DNA of 64,000 bases, taken from UBA12481 sp942493265. GTDB lineage: Bacteria; Bacteroidota; Bacteroidia; Bacteroidales; UBA12481. The notes under the pieces are model-generated. The model saw only the letters and a program-made list of their open reading frames with translations. It ran no database searches and was not told the DNA's origin. The DNA lies in NCBI GenBank assembly GCA_942493265.1, contig OW818688.1, positions 5,022,001 through 5,086,000 on the forward strand, in the 5' to 3' direction. Both the position numbers and the translations under genes were made by a program. Below are positions 25,621 to 34,248 of this stretch, piece after piece (within the stretch, counting starts at the first letter, position 1; each line of letters opens with the position of its first letter).

Positions 25621-26600
25621 TGTCTCGTCCTAAAAAAAGTTTACAGTTTAATATTCGATTCTGAACTCATTTTCGATAGTTGAACTGTTTTTCTAAGGTA
25701 ATAGTTTTTCCATGTTCTTTTCACGGTAATGTTACCTTGATGGACTATATCCGGGGGCAACATACTGCAGCTCATATGTGGACGTACTGTATTATAATTG
25801 TTTACAGATTTTTCAAGTATTAATTCTGCCTGAGAACAACTCGTGATCGTCTGATCATTAAAATACTCGGTCTTGATTATTCCATTGACACGTTCTGCAA
25901 TCGCATTTTCAAGGGGATCGCCCTTCTCGCACATGCTGATCTGGATCTGGTAATCCTGCAATAACTTGACATATTCACTCGAGCAATACTGAGATCCGCG
26001 GTCCGAGTGATGGATTAATCCGGCAATAGGTTTACGGAACCCGGCCAAAGCCATTTTAAGCGCATTAACCGAGTTAATTGCTTCCAGGTTCTCAGCTACC
26101 TGATAACCCACGATTTTGCGAGAGTAAGCATCAGTAATGAAACTGATATAGACAAAATCGCTCGTGGTTCTCAGGTAAGTGATATCGCTTACCCAGACTT
26201 GATTTGGGCGCACTGGAATAAGGTCTCTGATTAGGTTCGGGTACTTCCTGAGCCAATGCCTGGAGTTGGTGGTAATCGCCTTCCTACGGCGGCGTCTAAC
26301 CAGTAAATGATGGTCAGCCAGCGTGTCAAACAGAGCATCACGCCCGATCTTGATCTGATGTTCTAATAAAAATGGCTCCAGCATGCTGTAGAGCTTCCTT
26401 CCTCCGAGCATCCCATTGCCCAGTCTTAGTTGCCGAACCTGTTCCACGATCAACTGTTGCTCAATGGACATTTCCTGCTCGAACCAGAAATGCTGATAAT
26501 AAGCCTGCCTGGTCATACCAAGTAATCCGCAGATCCGAACCAAACCGATATTCGGATGCTTTTTTCTCAACCCTAAAGTTGGCCAAAATATCCGCTCCCG
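25621..26600 (-). mobile_element. Partial IS3-family element (orfB side only)
   Basis: The terminus TGTCTCGTCCTAAAAAAAGT lies at 25621, 20 bases after the orfB stop, as usual for an IS3 right end. The orfB gene is complete, but no orfA is found on the other side; sequence above about 26600 does not look like IS3. The element is therefore truncated. Confidence 0.78.
25641..26570 (-). CDS. IS3-family OrfB transposase (orfA missing)
   Basis: A 309-aa integrase-core transposase. An HTH_21-like region ('MLGGRKLYSMLEPFLLEHQI') is followed by the DDE triad in 'QVWVSDITYLRTTSDF' (D), 'LIHHSDRGSQYCSSEY' (D) and 'GDPLENAIAERVNGIIKTEY' (E), ending with 'NNYNTVRPHMSC'. The start is a TTG just before an A6G run, the typical frameshift site that joins OrfA to OrfB in this family. 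Without OrfA the protein is probably not made efficiently. Confidence 0.9.
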   Translation of the reverse strand: MRKKHPNIGLVRICGLLGMTRQAYYQHFWFEQEMSIEQQLIVEQVRQLRLGNGMLGGRKLYSMLEPFLLEHQIKIGRDALFDTLADHHLLVRRRRRKAITTNSRHWLRKYPNLIRDLIPVRPNQVWVSDITYLRTTSDFVYISFITDAYSRKIVGYQVAENLEAINSVNALKMALAGFRKPIAGLIHHSDRGSQYCSSEYVKLLQDYQIQISMCEKGDPLENAIAERVNGIIKTEYFNDQTITSCSQAELILEKSVNNYNTVRPHMSCSMLPPDIVHQGNITVKRTWKNYYLRKTVQLSKMSSESNIKL

Positions 26601-26930
26601 AAAGGTAAAAAAAGGGGAATTGGTTGCCGGGAAAAAGGTCCTTTTGGGAGGAAATTTCCGCGAGGTGAAAACCGCCCGAATACCCCTCTTTTTTCACTCC
26701 GTGGGGCTGTGGTGGGGCAAATGCAAAAAACAAACGTGTTAACTATCAGTCGTTTAAATAGTTAACACGTTGATTCTGAGGTCACAAGCGGTGTTAATCA
26801 CCTCTCCTCCAATGTGTTACATTGAATCTAACTGAATTATTCCTCACTTATTACGGAATATGAAATCCATTTAGAACCGTCCAGGTTCATTGAGGATTGG
26901 ATAAAACTTGCCAACTACCGGCCAAAATAA
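26601..26930. other. Intergenic region with one long inverted repeat
   Basis: No gene recognised. It contains the 13-bp inverted repeat at 26734-26770. The block 26580-26720 shares the short string AATACCCCTCTT (here at 26690-26701) with a second copy near 29066, so both may derive from a repeated non-coding element. Confidence 0.4.
26734..26770. repeat. Inverted repeat ACGTGTTAACTAT / ATAGTTAACACGT
   Basis: Perfect 13-bp arms (26734-26746 and 26758-26770) around an 11-base loop. The core GTTAACTAT occurs once more at 29230-29238, beside the tmRNA scar. No T-run follows, so it is less like a terminator and more like a protein-binding site. Confidence 0.65.
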
Positions 26931-28643
26931 TTACTTAACGACTGACGGTGTACCTCTAGTTAAATCTTTTGCCGGTGTTGATTCCTTAATATAAATCATT
27001 CCATCATAGTTTTTCAAGGATAATGCTGTTGTAGATCGCGTTTTCGCAGTGAAGGAATGTCCAATATAGTGCATCTCATATGGAAGAGAGATGTTTCTCA
27101 CGTCATCAGTATTTGTAGTCTTGAAATCAATGAAAAACTTCTCCAATCCTATTCTATTGAAATACCCGGGTAAGGATTCCTCCGGCGGTATTTCTATGGT
27201 TGGATTAAAAAAACTCTTCCGGTCGGGTGCCAAAGCTCTTATGGAGCCCCGATAAAACTCAAAGCCAATGGCATAATACCCCTTCTTTAAGACAGTCCCC
27301 AAATAATTACCCATAGCCGGGTTGATAAATGGATAAGAATCCTTTGCAATATGAGCATTATGCGCCCAGACGGCTGCTTTTACGTCTGGCCCTTCCTGAT
27401 TTAACAAAAACAAGATATTTTCAGCCATATAATAATCCCTAACGGAGATGTTTTTATCATGACAACTTTGTATTTGCTGTACAATGAGTTTTATGTTCAT
27501 CATATTTTCGTCATATGAATAGTTATCACTCAGAGATCGATACTTTCCTTCATTTAGTACCATATCATTCAATACCCGAAGACATTCAAAAAAGGCAGCT
27601 TTAATATATGCTGCACCCTCAGAATTGACCGGCGGTCTGAATGCAATTTTCATAGCCGCCTGCATCCTGAGCTGAACACTATCCAGGTCGCTCAATTCGC
27701 TTGAATTCACTTTTCGATAAAAATCTTTCAGCCGTTTCCACCCACCGAGTGATGCGCGTTGGTTATCCATTCCCATGAATTTCACCTTCTTTCCCTCAGG
27801 AACCGTAGAATTGTAAAACCGTATCCATTTGATCAAATTCTTTATTTCTTCAACATGCCAAACGGAAGTTCCGAGCTTCATTGCTACTGAATCAAGATCA
27901 CCAATTCCCCGTAACACAAAATCATTAACAGGGATACAATCTTGCCAATTGTCCTCAATAAAGAAGACAGTGAATCCCATTTCTTTAACCAAAAACTCCA
28001 ACATCCGGTGCTTCATCCTGAAGAATTCGCTCGTACCGTGCGTTGCCTCGCCTAAGCCAACCACCCTGACATCCTTTAAAATGGTTTTAAGGTTTTGAAG
28101 GTCTTCAAAGCCATTGCCGGCGTCCACGATTTTTATTTCGTGGGCGTTATTCTTGATCCATTGCGTGAAAGCGTTTTTATCCTCCTGAATCTTGGCCAAT
28201 TTCTGCTTGTATTCACCTGCGGTTAGCTTAATTATTTCAGTAATGACATAATTACCCTGATTTTCATCCAGCCATTCTGATTTCTCTTCATCTTTCAATC
28301 CGAGAGGAGGCTTAGAAGGATACAGCTTTATGCCAATTCTACCTGTTTTTAAAGCATCAATTGAAACCAAAATAGACCCATCAACAGGGCTTACCGTCTG
28401 GACCATCTTTGAAGATCGCCCCAAAGAATCCATATTCTGAATGGTAACAATCACAGATGTCGGCTTAATGGTAAATTCTAAATGTTCCCCATTCTTTAAG
28501 GTGACGGCATACAGTTGGTCTTCTCCTTTGAGAATCTGCCTTTCAATGGTCTTGCCCGGAATGAGATCGGTGGCTTGTCCAAAAGATTGAACTGAAAATG
28601 CTGCAGACACCAAAATGATTAAGGAAAGAATTGTTGGTTTCAT
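26931..28643 (-). CDS. Erythromycin-esterase-like secreted protein
   Basis: A 570-aa protein with a signal peptide ('LSLIILVSAAFSVQSFG'). After an N-terminal region of about 170 residues, the erythromycin esterase domain begins: 'VVGLGEATHGTSEFFRMKHR' followed by 'LVKEMGFTVFFIEDNWQD' supplies the conserved Glu and His of the family. 'VWAHNAHIAKDS' and 'AIGFEFYRGSIRA' give the later motifs. Family members hydrolyse macrolide lactones, but many chromosomal Bacteroidota homologues have unknown substrates, so resistance cannot be claimed. It lies alone between the IS graveyard and the tmRNA scar, and may be cargo of the integrated element. Confidence 0.9.
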   Translation of the reverse strand: MKPTILSLIILVSAAFSVQSFGQATDLIPGKTIERQILKGEDQLYAVTLKNGEHLEFTIKPTSVIVTIQNMDSLGRSSKMVQTVSPVDGSILVSIDALKTGRIGIKLYPSKPPLGLKDEEKSEWLDENQGNYVITEIIKLTAGEYKQKLAKIQEDKNAFTQWIKNNAHEIKIVDAGNGFEDLQNLKTILKDVRVVGLGEATHGTSEFFRMKHRMLEFLVKEMGFTVFFIEDNWQDCIPVNDFVLRGIGDLDSVAMKLGTSVWHVEEIKNLIKWIRFYNSTVPEGKKVKFMGMDNQRASLGGWKRLKDFYRKVNSSELSDLDSVQLRMQAAMKIAFRPPVNSEGAAYIKAAFFECLRVLNDMVLNEGKYRSLSDNYSYDENMMNIKLIVQQIQSCHDKNISVRDYYMAENILFLLNQEGPDVKAAVWAHNAHIAKDSYPFINPAMGNYLGTVLKKGYYAIGFEFYRGSIRALAPDRKSFFNPTIEIPPEESLPGYFNRIGLEKFFIDFKTTNTDDVRNISLPYEMHYIGHSFTAKTRSTTALSLKNYDGMIYIKESTPAKDLTRGTPSVVK

Positions 28644-29262
28644 CGGTAGGGTTATAAAGTTCTTATCAAGAATACGTTAAGATCCAAAAGGTATGAAATC
28701 AAATACGCTATTCCAAATCTTAATAAAAACAAGGCCTCCCACGCAAATTTTTTCAGCAAAACTTACTGAAAACTTGCCAAAAACAATCTTACCCTCATGT
28801 TGCCAGTAAGTTACCAGCACCCCTTGACTAATCTGGAAAAAGCGGACTTGTTGATCTGTCCGCGGCGCCCGAGTTTATCCAATCACCAATGAGGCTCTAT
28901 AAGCATTTGGGATTTTTACAGAAAGCCTCATATTCACTGATGTTTGGGTGGTCAACAAATTTCGTCGGCTGGTGATCTTCAGGATCGGCAAAGGGTGATC
29001 CATATGATCCGCCGGTGAGTAATTTTCAGATCGTTGATTACACTTCGAAAAAAAATCGCTCAAATACCCCTCTTCCGGTGTAAAAACCGGTTGAAAACTT
29101 GTTTTTCTTAAGTCGTTAAATTTCAGCATCTTTGAGGGGAGAATCAAGCGTTCTTTTCCAGATGGCAACCGAACCCTCGTCCCGGAAAATTGGCATGGCT
29201 AAAACGTGGGTCACTACAGGAAAATTTTTGTTAACTATTTGATATTATGCGTATTGCTGATT
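28644..29262. other. Long gene-poor stretch before the tmRNA scar
   Basis: About 620 bases with no recognised gene. A 97-codon frame on the minus strand (28875-29168) has no family resemblance and is probably not a gene. GTTAACTAT at 29230-29238 repeats the core of the inverted repeat near 26740. Confidence 0.45.
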
Positions 29263-29287
29263 GGGTTCGATTCCCGCCAGCTCCACC
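29263..29287 (+). other. 3' end of a tmRNA (ssrA) gene, probable attachment-site scar
   Basis: The 25 bases starting GGGTTCGATTCCCGCC and ending AGCTCCACC match the T-arm, acceptor strand and discriminator of bacterial tmRNA. CAGCTCC would pair with the GGGGCTG that begins tmRNA genes. No tmRNA body, tag-peptide frame or GGGGCTG start is found in the preceding 600 bases, and the base pairs of the T-stem break down immediately upstream. A terminator follows at the normal place. Integrases commonly use the ssrA 3' end as attB and leave exactly such a fragment on one side. A tRNA 3' end cannot be fully excluded. Confidence 0.75.
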
Positions 29288-29290
29288 TCA

Positions 29291-29325
29291 CGGGACAACT
29301 GCAATTGGTCAGTTGTCCCGTTTGC
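29291..29325 (+). terminator. Rho-independent terminator behind the tmRNA fragment
   Basis: Arms CGGGACAACTG (29291-29301) and CAGTTGTCCCG (29310-29320) pair perfectly over 11 bp with an 8-base loop, then TTTGCATTTT. Probably the original terminator of the host tmRNA gene. Confidence 0.88.
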
Positions 29326-29422
29326 ATTTTAGCTAAGTTGGTGGTGCCGACAAAAATCACAACCGCTGCCTGATAGGGCCGCGCGCCAACTGCGCTCACC
29401 AGTACCTAATTAATGATCCTGG

Positions 29423-32149
29423 CTATAAATGATAAGGTAAGGTAAAATAGAAGACTGAGCCTTTCCCTTCCTCACTGACCAAGCGAATGGTACCTCCCAG
29501 CATTTCCACGTAAGCCTTGGCAATCGACAAACCAAGTCCTGCTCCCTGGCGGACTTGCTGGTTGCGGATATTTGCCTGGACAAAACGATTAAAAATAGCT
29601 TGCTGATGGTCTAAGGCAATTCCGATACCGGTATCTTTTACAAAAAATTCCAGGTATTTACCCGATTTTACATACCCTAATTCAATATTACCACGATTGG
29701 TGAATTTAATGGCATTTTTCACCAGGTTGATCAGGATGGCGTATACTTTTTCCCGGTCGGTTTTAATGATGGCATCCTGGTCATTCAAACCGGTACTTAT
29801 TGACAGGTGAATTCCTTTAAAATCAACTTCCGGCCTGAAGAAGTTGTGGACATATTCAATTTGCTCGTTTATATTTATTTTTGAGATCACAATTTCCATC
29901 TGTCCCGATTCGATTTTCGAGATATCAACCAGGTCATTGATCATATTAAGTAACCGGATGCCGCTTTTCTCGATGATGCTGATATATTTTTCCTGCTGTT
30001 CAGCCGTCAGATCCGGTTCTTTTAGGAGTTCGGCAAATCCCAGAATGCCATTCATCGGGGTTCGGATTTCATGGCTCATATTCGCCAGAAATGCCGATTT
30101 CAGGCGGTCACTTTCCTCTGCTTTTTCCTTTGCCGCGATGAGTTCGTCGTGGTTCCTTTTCCTAAGGAAAGCGGATCCAATGGTATTGGCTGCAGCCGAC
30201 AGGATCTGTTCCTCCGTGGGGGTCCAGTCTCTCTCCTTTTTGCAATCATTAAATCCCATATATCCCCAAAAAACATGATCAAGAAATACCGGTGTCATCA
30301 GAATGGACTTAATCCCCTGTGATTCCAGACCAGCTTTTTCCGGCTCGGGAAAATCGCACACATTCCCTGCGATAACCTGACCGGTGCTAAGGGCCTGGTA
30401 CATCCGCGGATCAATGGCCTCATAGGGAACGTTTTGCAAATCCGGATTATCGATCCGGCTATCAACCGAATCGTCGGTCCACTCATAACGCTGGCTCATG
30501 AGTGGCAATTTATATCCGGCGCTTTCATGATTCTGGAATATGTATACCCTATTCACATCTGCAGCTTTTCCAACGATTGCAAGAGCAACGTTGATGGTTT
30601 CATCCAGATTTTCGCTCTTCACCAGCAATGCCGTCGCTTTGGTAGCGGCATCAAGCAACAGATCCCTTCTGTAAATTTCGGCTTCTGTATTTTTCTGAAG
30701 TGTAACATCGCGGCCGCTTCCGACCACACCGATCATGTTGCCGTTTTCGTCTAAAATAGGGGCTTTCCAAACATCCAGAAAAAGGAATATCCCCCTTACA
30801 TTTCCGAACTCATCAAAATGCTCAGGCTTACCTGATTTGACCACTACGGAATCCGAATCACGGCACAGTTCTCCAAACGTGTGCCAATCCTCCCGTTCAG
30901 GAAAGGCCTGGCGCTCGCGCTGAGCAAAAAACAGATCTGTTTTTCCGACAACCTCCTCAGAATCGGTGGCATGCAGCAGATTCTCGCACATAGCCTTATT
31001 AGCAAAGACGTACTTATTATCCAGATCCTTGGCCCAAAGCATATCCGGCATATTATCGGCCATCAGGCGGAACATGGTAAACATGCTGCGATAGCGCACT
31101 TCGGCGGACTTTATAGCGTTTTGCCGGGCAACCTGTTCAGTAATATCCTGAATGACTACCAGATAACTGCCCGTTTTTTTATTAATTGCCCGTTTTAATA
31201 TTCTGAATGTTCGGGCATCGTCATGACTATTAATTTCAATGGCATTTCCGGAGGGTTGATTAATTACCGCATCAAGCAACCAGTGGGCAGAAGCTCCTGA
31301 AGAAATGGCCTTTAATCCTATGATATCTGAGTTGGTGATACCCAAAAAAGTCAATGCAGATTCATTGATGTCCTGGATTCTGCTATCTTCATCCAGAACA
31401 AGAATGCCATCCTCCATTGTTTCAACCAGGGTTTCACGTGCAATGGGTACCAAGTCAAGAAACCGAAAATAAAGGATAGCATAAGTCATCAGAATTCCGC
31501 TTAAAACAATACTCACCGGAACCAGATCGAGTCCGGGCACGGGATTGGTACGGGTGAGATAAACGACGCTTGCCATCCACGGACACAAGCATCCTATAAA
31601 AATGATCCACCCCTTAGCTCTTAAGGGCTTGGTACTTCTGGCAATAAAAGTGAAAAGGCACAAAGTGGCCAAAACAAGTAAAATATAACTATAAACCAGA
31701 TATACCGACCAGAATCCCACCCCATGGAAGTATTCCATCAAGTTGGTATCCTCAGATATTGCCGAAAAGCCTGTCCAGAACAGATTATGGCTCTCGTTGG
31801 TCATTGCAAGCAACCATGCAACAACCGGCAGGATAAACAGAAAAAGGATGTTTTTCCGGGACAGGAATTTGTCGTAGCCGGTAAAGCGAAGAACAAAAAT
31901 CAGGTATAGCACCGGAGTGGTACCGCCACCAATGTATTCCAGTTTTGCCCAGAAAATTTTTTGTGCGGTGGTGGTTGCCCCTGTTTCGAAAATGAGAAAG
32001 AATGCTGCGATACCTGTCGCAATCATGAGCAGGCTGAGTTCTTTAGCGCTTTTTACAGATCTGCGCTGCCAGGCCAGGAGAGCAACAAAAAATGAGATTA
32101 AAGTGGTGGCCAGAAAAAATCCTGAAAAAACAGTGAAATCCTGATTCAT
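29423..32149 (-). CDS. 7TM-PAS-PAS-GAF sensor histidine kinase
   Basis: A 908-aa membrane kinase. Residues 1-225 form about seven transmembrane helices of the histidine-kinase 7TM type. Two PAS domains follow ('VETMEDGILVLDEDSRIQDI' about residue 240; 'DNMPDMLWAKDLDNKYVFAN' about residue 360). A GAF domain comes next (residues about 500-650). The HisKA box is 'FLANMSHEIRTPMNGILGF' with the phospho-acceptor His near residue 690. The ATPase has 'NLVKNAIKFTNRG', 'DTGIGI' and 'GAGLGLSIAKAYVEMLGG'. There is no receiver domain and no partner regulator next to it. It is the first gene right of the tmRNA scar and thus probably native. The signal sensed is unknown. Confidence 0.95.
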   Translation of the reverse strand: MNQDFTVFSGFFLATTLISFFVALLAWQRRSVKSAKELSLLMIATGIAAFFLIFETGATTTAQKIFWAKLEYIGGGTTPVLYLIFVLRFTGYDKFLSRKNILFLFILPVVAWLLAMTNESHNLFWTGFSAISEDTNLMEYFHGVGFWSVYLVYSYILLVLATLCLFTFIARSTKPLRAKGWIIFIGCLCPWMASVVYLTRTNPVPGLDLVPVSIVLSGILMTYAILYFRFLDLVPIARETLVETMEDGILVLDEDSRIQDINESALTFLGITNSDIIGLKAISSGASAHWLLDAVINQPSGNAIEINSHDDARTFRILKRAINKKTGSYLVVIQDITEQVARQNAIKSAEVRYRSMFTMFRLMADNMPDMLWAKDLDNKYVFANKAMCENLLHATDSEEVVGKTDLFFAQRERQAFPEREDWHTFGELCRDSDSVVVKSGKPEHFDEFGNVRGIFLFLDVWKAPILDENGNMIGVVGSGRDVTLQKNTEAEIYRRDLLLDAATKATALLVKSENLDETINVALAIVGKAADVNRVYIFQNHESAGYKLPLMSQRYEWTDDSVDSRIDNPDLQNVPYEAIDPRMYQALSTGQVIAGNVCDFPEPEKAGLESQGIKSILMTPVFLDHVFWGYMGFNDCKKERDWTPTEEQILSAAANTIGSAFLRKRNHDELIAAKEKAEESDRLKSAFLANMSHEIRTPMNGILGFAELLKEPDLTAEQQEKYISIIEKSGIRLLNMINDLVDISKIESGQMEIVISKININEQIEYVHNFFRPEVDFKGIHLSISTGLNDQDAIIKTDREKVYAILINLVKNAIKFTNRGNIELGYVKSGKYLEFFVKDTGIGIALDHQQAIFNRFVQANIRNQQVRQGAGLGLSIAKAYVEMLGGTIRLVSEEGKGSVFYFTLPYHL

Positions 32150-32332
32150 TTAGCAGTTTCCTATGCATTTAAAAACATCATCAAATCTCCATAATTCCGT
32201 CGTAAAATTACTAAAAAACAGGGAAGTGATGACAGAGCAGTGCTAATGGGTTAAAGGGTGGGAACAAAATATCACCACCCTGGATTTGATTAGGAAAAAA
32301 AATGCATATTAGTCAGGCTAAAAACGATAACG

Positions 32333-32458
32333 ATGTTTACTCCGCAACAATTAGATACGATTTCCCGTGATTGGGAAACATTCCTGATTTCCAAACGGCC
32401 ACCGGTGGAGGTGTCACACAAATGTCCCATTGCAAAAGTAAGCTATAGCCTCAAATGA
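32333..32458 (+). CDS. Possible 41-aa small protein coupled to the YdeI/OmdA gene
   Basis: The frame starts at ATG 32333 ('MFTPQQLDTISRDWETFLIS') and stops at TGA 32456-32458, which overlaps the ATG of the next gene (ATGA). Such overlap suggests translational coupling. The sequence is not recognised. It could be a real small protein, a leader controlling the next gene, or the decayed tail of another gene. Confidence 0.35.
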   Translation: MFTPQQLDTISRDWETFLISKRPPVEVSHKCPIAKVSYSLK

Positions 32459-33009
32459 CTCCAATATTCTTTAATACTCAAGCAGATTTCCGGAATTGGC
32501 TGAAGGAGAACCATTCACGTGAAACGGTGCTTATTGTTGGGTTTTACAAGGTAGACAGTGGCAAATTCAATTTGTCGTGGTCACAGTCGGTTGATGAGGC
32601 TCTGTGTTTCGGGTGGATCGATGGGGTGCGCCGGTCGATTGATGAGGAGAGCTATTGCATACGCTTTACCCCGCGTAAACCGGGCAGCAATTGGAGCACG
32701 GTGAATATCAAAAAGATGGAGGAGCTGATTAAAAACGGCAAGATGCAGCCGGCCGGTCTGAAGGCCTTCTCATATCGCAAGGAGGAAAAGTCAGCGATCT
32801 ACAGCTTCGAGAATGACACCCGGGAACTCAGTGGAATCTTACTGGAACAATTTAAAGCAAACCCGACAGCCTGGGACTTTTTCCACGCACAAGCCCCATC
32901 CTACCAAAAGACCATGACTCACTGGATCCTGTCAGCCAAGCAGGAATCTACGCGACTTACCCGGCTCGGAAAGCTTATCAGTGAGAGTGAGAGGCAAAAA
33001 CGACTGTAG
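32455..33009 (+). CDS. YdeI/OmdA (OmpD-associated) family protein
   Basis: A 184-aa cytoplasmic protein. Family marks are the start with 'ADFRNWLKENH', 'SWSQSVDEALCFGWIDGVRR' (about residues 40-60), 'RFTPRKPGSNWSTVN' (about residues 70-84) and a C-terminal 'WILSAKQESTRLTRLGKLI'. The length fits. The family was named for a bacteriocin-protection phenotype in enterobacteria, but its molecular activity is not clear. It lies on the far side of the tmRNA scar from the lanthipeptide cluster, so a link between them is not implied. Confidence 0.9.
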   Translation: MTPIFFNTQADFRNWLKENHSRETVLIVGFYKVDSGKFNLSWSQSVDEALCFGWIDGVRRSIDEESYCIRFTPRKPGSNWSTVNIKKMEELIKNGKMQPAGLKAFSYRKEEKSAIYSFENDTRELSGILLEQFKANPTAWDFFHAQAPSYQKTMTHWILSAKQESTRLTRLGKLISESERQKRL

Positions 33010-33042
33010 GAGCAGGATAAGGAAAATCATCTTTAAAAATCC

Positions 33043-34161
33043 TCATTTCCTGAATTCATCAAACTCTACCAATTTCCGGTCGAGGCCGATTTTTCTCTTG
33101 TGTCCGGAATCCCCCGTAATTAAATAGGGCGCTGCCATATCTGCTCCCAATGCTTTCTCAAATTTACTGCGGATCCGTGAAATGATCTGGCTCAGACAGT
33201 CATCTTTGTTGGTACACAATGCCTTGACCCGGTTCTCGAGGAGTGCGACAATATCGGTATTGGAAACCTGCCCGTAAATCTTACGGATTTCTTTTTCATG
33301 ATCGGGCAGATAACTGAATTCAATTCCTTCCGGATGGTTCAGAAAAAACAGGTATACAGTTTTTTCAAGCGGCGTGAAGTGTATCTCCAGATCGCCCAGA
33401 TCAGACAGAAACATCCTCCGGTTATGTCCAGCAATTCTGATCCCGGATGGCTGGCGGGTTGTCGCATATCGCTCCCGGAACAGCAACTGACTGCGGATAT
33501 CATCCATAATGCGGTAAGCTTGCTGAATTACCAATGGGTCAGCATTGTTTTCATGAAGGAGTTTCAGGCAATCGGGGCAGATATCTGCCGACCGGAGTTT
33601 GTATCCGATCTCCCTTTTGTCCTGGCAGAAGTCGTTCAGACATCCGCGTGACGGCCGGTGCATGTTATCGGCTCGTTCGCTGAAAGATTTAAACATCAAT
33701 AGTCTGAGCGGCAAGGCAATGAGTTCATAGGCGATCGGGAATCGCGGATCGCCGTCAACGTACCATTTCCACAGGTCAGTCTGGATGAAATAATTCGGTT
33801 CTTGCCCGGAATCCCCGGCTGAAAACCAGTTTCGGTCGTTGCGGAGATCGGTTAGCATAACCACCGGCTCGTCATTCGGAATGGAGTTCGATTCCCTGAA
33901 ATCCCGGCACTGGTCGAACAAACTTGGCCACCGGACTACAGGTTCACAGCATTTGTTAAGGAAAACATTTTCATTAAGGTCACTTTGTATTAATAATCTC
34001 CGGCTGTCCCAGATTTCATCATACAATTCATCCTCCGGCACGGTTGCAGGTTCGTCATGACTGATAAACTTTAAAGGCCCCGGAAATCTGGACAGGTACT
34101 CAACCACCTGGAAGATCTTACCGGAATCAACCTCATCGGTTTGGAATAGATGTATGTTCAT
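33043..34161 (-). CDS. Unrecognised protein with Cys-rich centre and winged-helix-like C-terminus
   Basis: A 372-aa cytoplasmic protein; I use the ATG at 34161 because the further start at 34227 is TTG. The central part has 'RGCLNDFCQDKREIGYKLRS' followed by 'DICPDCLKLL', four Cys that could bind a metal. The C-terminal 110 residues ('HFTPLEKTVYLFFLNHPEGI', 'LSQIISRIRSKFEKALG', 'YLITGDSGHKRKIGLDRKLV') look like a winged helix of the type seen in transcriptional-regulator C-domains. A DNA-binding sensor is possible, but no family name can be given. It follows the VWA gene by about 85 bases on the same strand. Confidence 0.6.
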   Translation of the reverse strand: MNIHLFQTDEVDSGKIFQVVEYLSRFPGPLKFISHDEPATVPEDELYDEIWDSRRLLIQSDLNENVFLNKCCEPVVRWPSLFDQCRDFRESNSIPNDEPVVMLTDLRNDRNWFSAGDSGQEPNYFIQTDLWKWYVDGDPRFPIAYELIALPLRLLMFKSFSERADNMHRPSRGCLNDFCQDKREIGYKLRSADICPDCLKLLHENNADPLVIQQAYRIMDDIRSQLLFRERYATTRQPSGIRIAGHNRRMFLSDLGDLEIHFTPLEKTVYLFFLNHPEGIEFSYLPDHEKEIRKIYGQVSNTDIVALLENRVKALCTNKDDCLSQIISRIRSKFEKALGADMAAPYLITGDSGHKRKIGLDRKLVEFDEFRK

Positions 34162-34248
34162 TGCTTTGTTGATCAGTTTTGTAGCCTGGCGGGGTAATTT
34201 TGGAATCAATCCCGGTAAATCTAGCAAATCTGCAGAAAAAAGTTCCTG

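Noticed and set aside
26931..28643. Calling the esterase gene an antibiotic-resistance determinant
   Set aside because: Only the family motifs are visible. Chromosomal Bacteroidota members of this family have no proven macrolide activity, so the claim is not supported.
28875..29168. A 97-codon minus-strand frame before the tmRNA scar, considered as an integrase or excisionase gene
   Set aside because: No helix-turn-helix or tyrosine-recombinase motif; composition looks non-coding.
32455..33009. YdeI/OmdA protein as immunity factor of the lanthipeptide cluster
   Set aside because: It lies beyond the tmRNA scar and over 11 kb from the precursor, in DNA of different composition, and the family name alone is weak evidence.
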